A stretch of 35,801 bases of DNA from Planctomycetota bacterium (GTDB lineage: Bacteria; Planctomycetota; Phycisphaerae; Phycisphaerales; SM1A02), in contig JADFOJ010000031.1 of assembly GCA_022562915.1 (NCBI GenBank), positions 1-35,801 of the forward strand. The letters run 5' to 3'. Both the position numbers and the translations under genes were made by a program. Of this stretch, positions 1 through 7,435 are shown piece by piece. The notes beneath the pieces were generated by a model, which saw nothing but the letters and a program-made list of their open reading frames with translations, had not been told where the DNA came from and made no database searches. Position 1 is the stretch's first letter. Each line of letters opens with the position of its first letter.

Positions 1-606
1 TACATGCTCGGCATCAAGAAGAACCCGCTGGGGCATCTCGGCGCGGGTGCCCGGCTCGCCCTGGAGTTGTTCCTCGGCGTTCGCCGGGCGGTGCCGGCGA
101 TGACCCGGCTGGATCCGAGGCTCCGCCATCTTGCCGGGCGGCTCGCGCAGCACATTCGGGAGTTCAGCCACCAGGTCAAGATGATGCTCAAGATCCACCG
201 CGAGCAGATGATCACCCGCCAGATGCTTCAATACAGGTTGAGCTGGATGGTGATGTGGATCCATGCCGCCACGTGCAGTCTCTCCCGTGCGGATGCGTCG
301 ATTCGCGGCGGCACCAACGGGGACATGCTCGCCGACGAATTGCGCATCGTCGAGCACATCTGCGACATGGCGGATCACGAGATCCGCGGGGCCATGCGCG
401 AGCTGTACTCGAACACCGATCACACCATGCTGGCGTGCGCCGACGCGGCCAGGAAGCGGATGGAGGCATTTCCCGATTCCGAGTACATCATTCCCGAAAA
501 GACGCCGGACACCGCGGCACTGGGAACCGGGCGGGTGCCGGACCAGAAACACATTCCGCAGTTCGGCTCCGGCTCGACAGCCGACCACGCCGACGTGTCG
601 TCGTGA
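1..606 (+). CDS. Acyl-CoA-dehydrogenase-like protein, C-terminal part (5' end outside window)
   Basis: The frame is open from the first base, so the true start lies upstream; an ATG at 4 is probably internal. About 200 residues are visible. They are mostly helical, with two amphipathic stretches (around residues 45-95 and 105-150) and a polar Pro/Gly-rich tail. The pattern resembles the helical C-terminal extension of VLCAD/ACAD9-type acyl-CoA dehydrogenases, but the FAD and substrate-binding domains are not in the window, so this is a tentative family call. The gene ends 20 nt before leucine dehydrogenase and is probably in the same operon. Acyl-CoA dehydrogenation would be the step after the 2-oxo acid dehydrogenase encoded downstream, which supports the call. 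It could instead be an uncharacterised helical protein. Confidence 0.55.
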   Translation, partial: YMLGIKKNPLGHLGAGARLALELFLGVRRAVPAMTRLDPRLRHLAGRLAQHIREFSHQVKMMLKIHREQMITRQMLQYRLSWMVMWIHAATCSLSRADASIRGGTNGDMLADELRIVEHICDMADHEIRGAMRELYSNTDHTMLACADAARKRMEAFPDSEYIIPEKTPDTAALGTGRVPDQKHIPQFGSGSTADHADVSS

Positions 607-626
607 GCCCACCGATTGAGCCTGCC

Positions 627-1700
627 ATGAATACCTTCGAACAGATGATCGAACGTGGACACGAGCGCGTCTGCTTCCACCAGGATCCCGACAGTGGCGT
701 GCGGGTCATCATCGCCGTGCACTCCACGAGGCTCGGCAACGCCCTGGGCGGTACCCGGAGATGGCACTACGCCACCGAAGCCGACGCGTTGTACGACGTG
801 TTGCGCCTGTCCGAGGGCATGACCCTCAAGGCGGCGGTGTCCGACCTGGCGATGGGCGGGGCCAAGAGCGTCGTCCTGCTGCCCAGACCGGGGCATCCGA
901 TCACCGAGGCGGAGGCGCGCGCCGTGGGCCGCTTCGTCGAGACGCTCGACGGCGCGTACATCGCCGCAGCGGACGTCGGGGTCACCTCGCAGTACGTGGA
1001 CTGGATGGCAATGGAAACCGACCACGTCATGGGCGGGGTACGCCGCTCCAGGGGTGGCGATCCCTCGCCGCACACGGCCCGCGGGACCGTCAACGCGATG
1101 CGCGCGGCGCTGGCTCACCTCGGGCAGTCTACGAGTCTCCGGGGGCTCACTGTGGCGATCCAGGGCATCGGACACGTCGGCCGGCACCTGGTCCGGCTTC
1201 TGACCGGCCACGGCGCACGCGTCATCGTCTCCGACATCGATACCGACCGCGTGGCGAGCGTCGTGGACGAGTTCGGCGTCACGAGCGTCCCCCCGAACGA
1301 GATCCTGAGTGTCGAGTGCGACGTGCTCGCCCCCTGCGCCCTGGGCGGCGTCATCGACGCCACCATGAGCCCGCGGCTGCGCTGCCGCATCATCGCCGGC
1401 GCCGCCAACAACATGCTGGACGATCCGGACGAGGATGCGGTCGCGCTGCGCAACCAGGGGATCCTGTACGCGCCGGATCTCATCGCCAACGCCGGCGGGC
1501 TGATCCACCTCGCGGGCCTGTATCTCGGCCTGACCGAACAGGAGATCGACCGCAAGATCGACAACATCGAATCGACGATGGCGACGGTGCTCCACGAGTC
1601 GGAGTCTCTGCCATCCACGTATGCGGCCATGATTGCCTACGCCGATCGCCGCATCGCCCAGGGCAACACCTCCAGCAAGGAGCAGGTGCATGCCGGTTAG
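627..1700 (+). CDS. Leucine (branched-chain amino acid) dehydrogenase, Glu/Leu/Phe/Val dehydrogenase family
   Basis: Encodes 357 residues, the usual size for leucine or valine dehydrogenase. The enzyme would oxidatively deaminate leucine, valine or isoleucine to the 2-oxo acid using NAD+. In the N-terminal domain, MTLKAA places Lys68 and GGAK places Lys80, the same numbers as the substrate-binding and catalytic lysines of Bacillus leucine dehydrogenase; the conserved acid follows at Asp116 (AADVG). The C-terminal Rossmann domain has GIGHVG at 180-185 and an acidic residue at the end of strand 2 (SDID), consistent with NAD+. The ATG at 627 was chosen because it aligns the family N-terminus; longer frames upstream run through the preceding gene. 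The 3' end overlaps the E1-alpha start by 11 nt, so deamination and oxidative decarboxylation are probably co-expressed. Leu versus Val/Phe preference cannot be read from the sequence. Confidence 0.93.
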   Translation: MNTFEQMIERGHERVCFHQDPDSGVRVIIAVHSTRLGNALGGTRRWHYATEADALYDVLRLSEGMTLKAAVSDLAMGGAKSVVLLPRPGHPITEAEARAVGRFVETLDGAYIAAADVGVTSQYVDWMAMETDHVMGGVRRSRGGDPSPHTARGTVNAMRAALAHLGQSTSLRGLTVAIQGIGHVGRHLVRLLTGHGARVIVSDIDTDRVASVVDEFGVTSVPPNEILSVECDVLAPCALGGVIDATMSPRLRCRIIAGAANNMLDDPDEDAVALRNQGILYAPDLIANAGGLIHLAGLYLGLTEQEIDRKIDNIESTMATVLHESESLPSTYAAMIAYADRRIAQGNTSSKEQVHAG

Positions 1701-2820
1701 GACCGTCCTGAACACGACCATCGAGCACGTCTCCATCCTGGACGAGGATGGCAATTTCGACGCTGACCTGGGACGTGACCTCATCCCCGACGACGATGCC
1801 GTGCGCTTGTACGAGCACATGAGCATCTGCCGGCACTTCGACGAGATCGCGTTCAAGCTCCAGCGGTCGGGGCGCATGGGCACGTACCCGGAGAATCGCG
1901 GCCAGGAAGCGGCCTCGCTCGGGGCGGCGTACGTTCTCAGGCCGGATGACTGGCTGGTGCCGTGCTACCGAGAGAACACGGGGCTCTTCTGGCGCGGGCT
2001 GCCGATGGAGATGATCCTGCTTCACTGGATGGGCGACGAGCGCGGCAACCAGATCGCCGCCGACCTCGCCATGACCCCGCAGGCGATCCCCATCGGGACG
2101 CAGTTGCTGCACGCGGTCGGCCTGGCGTGGGCGTCGAAGTACCGCGGCGAGGACCGGATCAGTTGCACGTTCTTCGGCGACGGCGCGACGAGCGAGGGGG
2201 ACTGCCACGAGGCGCTGAACTTCGCCGCGAACCTGAACATCCCCGTGGTCTTCCTCTGCCAGAACAACGGGTGGGCGATCTCCGTGCCGACCAAGATCCA
2301 GTGCTCCGCCCCGACGCTCGCCCAGCGCGGCATGGCGTACGGGATGCCGTGCGTCCAGTGCGACGGCAACGACATCTTCGCCGTGGCGAAAGTCGTCCGC
2401 GACGCCGCCGAACTGGCCCGCACCGAGCACCGCCCCACGTTCATCGAGGCGGTGACGTACCGGTTGGGCGATCACACCACCGCCGACGACGCGCGGCGCT
2501 ACCGCGACCAGGCCGAGGTCGACGCCTGGAAGAAGCGCGATCCGCTGCTGCGTTTGCGCAACTATCTCAGCGAGCGGACGCTCTGGGACGATGACCGCGA
2601 GAAGGCACTCGCCGCCCGGGCCAAAAAGGAAGTCGCCGCCGCCGCCAGGCGGGCCGAGGAGATCGCCGACCCCGCGCGCACCGACATGTTTGACTTCCTG
2701 TACGCGACGCTTTCGCCCGACATCGAAGCGCAGCGCAGCACCGCGCGCACCAGTAGCCTGGGCGTGGACCCGACCCAGCTCGATGATGCCCGGTCCAGCG
2801 GCATCGAGGAGGCTGTCTGA
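1690..2820 (+). CDS. 2-oxo acid dehydrogenase E1 component, alpha subunit (branched-chain or pyruvate type)
   Basis: Encodes 376 residues of the thiamine-diphosphate E1-alpha family. With E1-beta it decarboxylates a 2-oxo acid and passes the acyl group to the lipoyl arm of E2. The ThDP/Mg2+ motif is complete: GDG at 163-165 and NN at 192-193, with 26 residues between. The phosphorylation-loop region (YRLGDHTTADD, followed by an R/Y-rich stretch) is also present. The ATG at 1690 is preceded by AAGGAG at 1678-1683 and lies inside the end of the leucine dehydrogenase gene, indicating translational coupling. A GTG or ATG further upstream would add only residues from the overlapping frame. Next to leucine dehydrogenase, a branched-chain 2-oxo acid substrate is the better guess, although pyruvate cannot be excluded. 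Confidence 0.92.
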   Translation: MPVRTVLNTTIEHVSILDEDGNFDADLGRDLIPDDDAVRLYEHMSICRHFDEIAFKLQRSGRMGTYPENRGQEAASLGAAYVLRPDDWLVPCYRENTGLFWRGLPMEMILLHWMGDERGNQIAADLAMTPQAIPIGTQLLHAVGLAWASKYRGEDRISCTFFGDGATSEGDCHEALNFAANLNIPVVFLCQNNGWAISVPTKIQCSAPTLAQRGMAYGMPCVQCDGNDIFAVAKVVRDAAELARTEHRPTFIEAVTYRLGDHTTADDARRYRDQAEVDAWKKRDPLLRLRNYLSERTLWDDDREKALAARAKKEVAAAARRAEEIADPARTDMFDFLYATLSPDIEAQRSTARTSSLGVDPTQLDDARSSGIEEAV

Positions 2821-2823
2821 CCC

Positions 2824-3792
2824 ATGGCGAACCTCACGCTCGTCCAGGCCATCAATCTCGCCCTCATCCAGGAAATGGAGAAAGACGATCGCGTCATCGT
2901 GCTCGGCGAGGACGTCGGCGTCAACGGCGGCGTCTTTCGGGTGACGGAGGGCCTGCACAAACGATTCGGCCCGAACCGCGTCGTGGACACGCCGCTGGCG
3001 GAGTCGGGGATCATCGGAACGGCGATCGGCCTGGCGATGGGCGGTCTTCGGCCCATCCCGGAGATCCAGTTCGAGGGGTTCCTCGCGCCTGCGTACGACC
3101 AGATCTGTACGCACGCGGCGCGAATGCGGGCCCGCACCCGCGGCGCGTTCACGGTGCCGATGGTGATCCGTTCGCCGGTCGGCGGCGGCATCCACGCGCC
3201 GGAACTGCACAGCGACAGCCCGGAGGCGATCTACGCTCACCAGGCGGGCATCAAGGTCGTGATGCCCGCGTCACCCTACGACGCCAAGGGCCTGCTCATC
3301 TCGGCGATTCGCGACCCCGACCCGGTGCTCTTCCTGGAACCCAAGCGCATCTACCGGGCGTTCCGCGAGGAGGTCCCGGAGGACGAGTACACCGTCGAAA
3401 TCGGCAAGGCCCGCATCGTGATCGAAGGCGACGAGATGACGATGATCTCCTGGGGCGCCGCGGTCGTGCAGTGCCTCAACGCGATCGAGAAATCCGGCCG
3501 GTCCGTTGAACTGATCGACCTGCGCACGATCGATCCGATGGACACGGAGACGATCATCGAGTCGGTCAAGAAGACCGGCCGCGCCGTCATCGTTCACGAG
3601 GCGCCCAGGAGCGGCGGCCTCGGCGCCGAGATCGCCAGCCGCATCATGGAACTGGCGTTCCTGTACCTGGAGGCGCCGGTCCAGCGGGTGACCGGCTTTG
3701 ATACGCTGATGCCCTACTACAAGCAGGAGCTGGAGTACCTTCCGGAAGAGCCGAGGATCGGGCGGGCGATCGAGGAACTTGCGGCGTATTAG
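2824..3792 (+). CDS. 2-oxo acid dehydrogenase E1 component, beta subunit
   Basis: Encodes 322 residues, the normal length for the E1-beta subunit of the alpha2beta2 decarboxylase. The N-terminal GEDVG (28-32) and PLAESG (57-62) are diagnostic; Glu60 is the acid that protonates the ThDP aminopyrimidine. The C-terminal half is the transketolase C domain (VELIDLRTIDP followed by HEAPRSGG). The ATG follows the E1-alpha stop by 3 nt, with a GGAGG about 12 nt upstream, so the two subunits are translated from one message. No internal stop or truncation is seen. Confidence 0.93.
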   Translation: MANLTLVQAINLALIQEMEKDDRVIVLGEDVGVNGGVFRVTEGLHKRFGPNRVVDTPLAESGIIGTAIGLAMGGLRPIPEIQFEGFLAPAYDQICTHAARMRARTRGAFTVPMVIRSPVGGGIHAPELHSDSPEAIYAHQAGIKVVMPASPYDAKGLLISAIRDPDPVLFLEPKRIYRAFREEVPEDEYTVEIGKARIVIEGDEMTMISWGAAVVQCLNAIEKSGRSVELIDLRTIDPMDTETIIESVKKTGRAVIVHEAPRSGGLGAEIASRIMELAFLYLEAPVQRVTGFDTLMPYYKQELEYLPEEPRIGRAIEELAAY

Positions 3793-3837
3793 AAGAAGGG
3801 GCGCAGGGGCAAAGGGGCAAAGGGACTCAGGCGAGCG

Positions 3838-5121
3838 ATGATGATCAAGCAACCTAAGGACAAGTCACACTTCATTCTGCCGGACCTTGGTGAAGGCGTG
3901 GCGGAGGCTGAGTTGATTCGCTGGCAGGTCAAGGCGGGCGATCAGGTGCAGGAGCACCAGACTCTGGCGGAGATGGAGACGGACAAGGCGCTCGTTGAGG
4001 TACCGAGCCCGTGGGATGGCGTGATCGGGGAACTGCACGGCGAGCCGGGCGACATCATCGCCGTCGGCAGCGTGCTGGTCAGCTACCGGACCGACGGCGG
4101 GGCCGCCCCGACTGATTCGGAGCCGGCCGTGGTCGCCGAGGACGCGGACGCGGGCACCGTCGTCGGCCGGGTCGATACGACCCTGTCGGTCTCCGACACG
4201 CTCACCCGACGGCGCGAGCCGGAACAAGCCGCGGTCGCCGGCTCCAAGGCACTCGCCACGCCTGCGGTGCGTCGCGTGGCGAGAGAACTCGGCATCGACA
4301 TCAACCAGGTCCCCGGCACCGGTCGGGGCGGACGCGTCACCGCGGCGGACGTCCACGACTTCGACGGCGCCCCGACCGTGGTCGCCGAGCGTGCCGTGGT
4401 CTCGCCGTTGCCTGCGCCGACAGTGGACAGTGAGGGCGTCGTCGAACGCATTCCCATCCGCGGCATTCGGAGGACCATCGCCAGGGCGCTGGAGCGGTCC
4501 GTGCGGACGGCGGTCCACTTCACCGTGACGGACGAGGCTGACGTCACGGCGCTGGACCTGAAGCGGCGGGAATACACGACGGTCCTCGGGCGCAAGCTCA
4601 GCTTCATGCCCATCGTCCTCGTCGCGATCTGCAAGGCCCTGCGCCTGCACCCGCTGCTCAATTCCAACATCGACGACGAGAAGCAGGAGATCCTCGTCAA
4701 GGGCGTCGTGAACCTGGGCATCGCCGTCGACACCGAGCACGGGCTGATGGTGCCCGTGATCCGCAACGCCGACACGCTCTCGATCGCCCAGCTCGGCGAC
4801 GCCGTCGGCGACGTCGCCAAGCGGGCCCGCGACCGCTCGATCACCCGCGAGGAGCTCACCGGCGGCACGTTCACCGTCAGCAACGTCGGCAGCTTCGGCG
4901 GGATGCACGCCACGCCGATCATCAACTATCCCGAGGTCGCGATCCTCGCCATGGGCCGGGCGAAAGAGCGCGTGCTCGTGCGCGAGGGCATGTTCTACGC
5001 AGGGTGGATCATGCCGCTGAGCGTCAGCAGCGACCACCGGGTTGTGGACGGCGCGGAGAGCGCTCGCTTTCTCAGCACGGTCGTGAGGCTGCTCGAACAG
5101 CCGGACGCGCTGGTGTCGTAG
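3838..5121 (+). CDS. Dihydrolipoamide acyltransferase, E2 component of a 2-oxo acid dehydrogenase complex
   Basis: Encodes 427 residues in the usual E2 order. A single lipoyl domain (about 10-85) has PDLGEG and the lipoyl-lysine Lys50 in ETDKA. An Ala/Pro/acidic linker follows, then a peripheral-subunit-binding domain (about 139-173; ATPAVR and GTGRGGR), a second linker, and the catalytic domain from about 205. The catalytic His400 and Asp404 lie in DHRVVDG. The protein takes the acyl group from E1 and transfers it to CoA at the complex core. Two adjacent ATGs (3838 and 3841) could start it; neither has a strong ribosome site. It sits 45 nt after E1-beta. No dihydrolipoamide dehydrogenase (E3) follows, so E3 is presumably encoded elsewhere. 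Confidence 0.93.
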   Translation: MMIKQPKDKSHFILPDLGEGVAEAELIRWQVKAGDQVQEHQTLAEMETDKALVEVPSPWDGVIGELHGEPGDIIAVGSVLVSYRTDGGAAPTDSEPAVVAEDADAGTVVGRVDTTLSVSDTLTRRREPEQAAVAGSKALATPAVRRVARELGIDINQVPGTGRGGRVTAADVHDFDGAPTVVAERAVVSPLPAPTVDSEGVVERIPIRGIRRTIARALERSVRTAVHFTVTDEADVTALDLKRREYTTVLGRKLSFMPIVLVAICKALRLHPLLNSNIDDEKQEILVKGVVNLGIAVDTEHGLMVPVIRNADTLSIAQLGDAVGDVAKRARDRSITREELTGGTFTVSNVGSFGGMHATPIINYPEVAILAMGRAKERVLVREGMFYAGWIMPLSVSSDHRVVDGAESARFLSTVVRLLEQPDALVS

Positions 5122-5128
5122 TGACGCC

Positions 5129-6493
5129 ATGAGCCGCGCAGGAACGACCGCCATGGACACCGACGACAGCCCGAGCGGGCACGGGGCCGTGCTCAGGAAG
5201 CGCCTCGACGACACCACCGCCACCGTCGCGGTGATCGGGCTGGGCTACGTCGGTCTGCCGCTGGTGCGAGCCGTGCACGACAGCGGCTTCCGCGTCATCG
5301 GCTACGACACTGACACGGCCAAGATCGACATGCTCCGGCGCGGCGAAACGTACATTCGTCACGTCGGCACCGAGCTCGTCTCCCGGCTCAGCGCGTCGGA
5401 CCGGTTCGAGCCCACGTCGAGCCCGGACCGCCTCGCCGATGCCGACGCGATCCTGTTGTGCGTGCCCACCCCGCTGGGCCCCCACCGCGATCCGGACCTG
5501 GGCTTCGTGCTCGAGTCGACCCGGACGATCGCCCGGTCGCTGCGACCGGGGCAGCTCGTGGTGCTGGAGTCGACAACCTATCCCGGCACGACCCGCGACG
5601 TCATGCAGCCGATCCTCGAAGAGTCGGGGCTCGCCTGCGGCACCGAGTTCTTTCTCGCCTACAGCCCGGAGCGCGAGGATCCCGGTCGCGACATCGATCC
5701 CGCGACGATCCCGAGAATCGTCGGCGGCGTGGACGAGGCGAGCACCCGGCTGGCGGCGGCGCTGTACGGGCACCTTGTCGAGAAGGTCGTCACCGTGTCG
5801 TCCGCCGAGGTCGCGGAATCGTCCAAGCTTCTGGAGAACATTTACCGGGCCGTGAACATCGCGCTGGTCAACGAGCTGAAGGTCCTGCTGACCGACATGG
5901 ACATCGATGTCTGGGAAGTGATCGAGGCGGCCTCGACGAAACCCTACGGCTTCCAGGCGTTCCGGCCGGGACCGGGCCTCGGCGGGCACTGCATCCCGAT
6001 CGACCCGTTCTACCTGGCGTGGAAGGCGAAGGCGATCGGGCAGAGCACCCGGTTCATCGAGCTCGCCGGCGAGATCAACGCCCGCATGCCCGACTACGTC
6101 GTCTCGCGACTGATAGCGGCCCTCAACGACGCCGGCAAGCCGTTGCGCGGGTCAAGAGTGCTCGTGGTCGGCATCGCCTACAAGCCGAACATCGACGACA
6201 TACGCGAGAGCCCCGCCGCCCAGATCATCAAGCTCCTGCAGGGCGGCGGCGCGGAGGTCTCGTATCACGATCCACACGTACCGCGTTTCCCGCCGATGCG
6301 CGAGTACCGGATCGATCTCACCTCGCAGCCGCTCACGGCGGCGCTGCTGGAGGCGAGCGACTGCGTCGTGATCGTGACCGATCACGACGCGATCGACTGG
6401 GATCTCATCGGCCGTCACGCCGGGCTGATCGTGGACACCCGCAACGCGATGGCGGCCGTGAAGGATCCGACGGCAAGGATCGTGAAGGCCTGA
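5129..6493 (+). CDS. wbpA: UDP-sugar 6-dehydrogenase, WbpA type (UDP-GlcNAc or related NDP-sugar to uronic acid)
   Basis: Encodes 454 residues of the UDP-glucose/GDP-mannose dehydrogenase family. It would oxidise C6 of an NDP-sugar twice, to the carboxylate, using NAD+. The Rossmann motif GLGYVG is at 37-42, the catalytic lysine in SSKLLEN is Lys233, and the thiolate in GGHCIPIDP is Cys288. The wording around the cysteine (PGPGLGGHC, then IDPFYL) is that of WbpA/UDP-GlcNAc 6-dehydrogenases rather than UDP-glucose dehydrogenases; this is family knowledge, not proof of substrate. It starts 7 nt after the E2 stop. A second ATG at 5153 would remove eight residues that lie before the conserved fold, so the start is uncertain. 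A perfect hairpin begins 5 nt after its stop. Confidence 0.85.
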   Translation: MSRAGTTAMDTDDSPSGHGAVLRKRLDDTTATVAVIGLGYVGLPLVRAVHDSGFRVIGYDTDTAKIDMLRRGETYIRHVGTELVSRLSASDRFEPTSSPDRLADADAILLCVPTPLGPHRDPDLGFVLESTRTIARSLRPGQLVVLESTTYPGTTRDVMQPILEESGLACGTEFFLAYSPEREDPGRDIDPATIPRIVGGVDEASTRLAAALYGHLVEKVVTVSSAEVAESSKLLENIYRAVNIALVNELKVLLTDMDIDVWEVIEAASTKPYGFQAFRPGPGLGGHCIPIDPFYLAWKAKAIGQSTRFIELAGEINARMPDYVVSRLIAALNDAGKPLRGSRVLVVGIAYKPNIDDIRESPAAQIIKLLQGGGAEVSYHDPHVPRFPPMREYRIDLTSQPLTAALLEASDCVVIVTDHDAIDWDLIGRHAGLIVDTRNAMAAVKDPTARIVKA

Positions 6494-6498
6494 GAAAG

Positions 6499-6574
6499 GG
6501 GTGGCACGGTCGAGCTTGCTCGCCCGTGGAGCGACGTACAAAGACACGGGCGAGCAAGCTCGACCGTGCCACCC
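6499..6574. repeat. Perfect 30-bp inverted repeat with 16-nt loop, REP-like
   Basis: The arms 6499-6528 and 6545-6574 are exact reverse complements (core GGTCGAGCTTGCTC) separated by a 16-nt loop. The structure sits between the wbpA-like stop and the MBL gene. Transcribed, it would form a very stable hairpin, but no T-run follows, so a classical intrinsic terminator is not shown. Its length and position suit a dispersed palindromic element or a message-stabilising hairpin. Confidence 0.8.
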
Positions 6575-6601
6575 GTGCTCTTGCCTGTAAGCTATCCCCC
6601 C

Positions 6602-7435
6602 ATGTGGAACTGGCAACTCCTGCGCGCCGGCGCCCTCCGCCTCGACGGCGGCGGCATGTTCGGGGTGATCCCCAGGACCATCTGGTCGCGGCTCGTCACC
6701 GCCGACGACAACAACCGGATCGCCCTTCAGACCAACTGCCTGCTGCTCCAGGACGGATCGCAGACGGTTCTCGTCGAGACAGGCTGCGGTGACAAGTGGA
6801 CCGATACGCAGCGCGGCCACTGGGATCTCGAGCGGCGCACCATCGTGGACGCACTGCGCGAAGTGGACATCGAACCCGGACAAGTCGACGTCGTGATCGT
6901 CACCCACCTGCACTTCGATCACGCCGCGGCGCTGACCCGCTGGGACGCCGACAACCGGCCCGTGCCGACCTTCCCCAACGCCACCGTCATCGTTCAGGAG
7001 ACGGAGTGGGCCGACGCGCTCGCCAACAAGTCCACGATGGGACGCACCTACCTGCGGAGCCACCTCGACCCGGTCGCCGACTGCATCCAGTTGGTCTCCG
7101 GCGATACGGAAGTCCTGCCGGGCATCACCGTCTGGCCGATGGTCGGGCACACCTGGGGCCACCAGGCCGTTCGGTTCGACGACGGCGAGGGCATCGTCTG
7201 CTTTCCCGGCGACGTGATGCCGACGGTGCATCACGCCGGGCCGGCGTACAGCCTCGGCTACGACATGCTGCCGTACGAGAACATGCTCTCCAAGCAGGCG
7301 CTGCTGGAGCAGGCGTCCCGGGAGAACTGGCGGCTCGTGCTCGACCACGAGCCGGGCAACCCGGTGGTTCGCGTCGCGCCCGAAACCGGCAAGGCCGGGC
7401 GGTTTCGGCTGGTTCAGGAGGCCGGCGCCGGCTGA
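6602..7435 (+). CDS. MBL-fold metallohydrolase (lactonase / quinolinase-like)
   Basis: Encodes 277 residues of the metallo-beta-lactamase fold. The dinuclear metal site is complete: HxHxDH at 102-107 (THLHFDH), His183 (VGHTWGH), Asp204 (PGD) and His249 (LDHEPG). The overall spacing matches the group that includes N-acyl-homoserine-lactone lactonases and related hydrolases, but the substrate cannot be deduced. The start at 6602 is chosen because the conserved N-terminal strand begins there. A TAAGCT sits 8 nt before it, so the message may be almost leaderless. The gene is on its own transcription unit after the palindrome, and its last 22 nt overlap the end of the convergent aminotransferase gene. 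Confidence 0.88.
   Translation: MWNWQLLRAGALRLDGGGMFGVIPRTIWSRLVTADDNNRIALQTNCLLLQDGSQTVLVETGCGDKWTDTQRGHWDLERRTIVDALREVDIEPGQVDVVIVTHLHFDHAAALTRWDADNRPVPTFPNATVIVQETEWADALANKSTMGRTYLRSHLDPVADCIQLVSGDTEVLPGITVWPMVGHTWGHQAVRFDDGEGIVCFPGDVMPTVHHAGPAYSLGYDMLPYENMLSKQALLEQASRENWRLVLDHEPGNPVVRVAPETGKAGRFRLVQEAGAG

Noticed and set aside
6499..6574. The palindrome as a rho-independent terminator
   Set aside because: Neither side has a T-run next to the stem.
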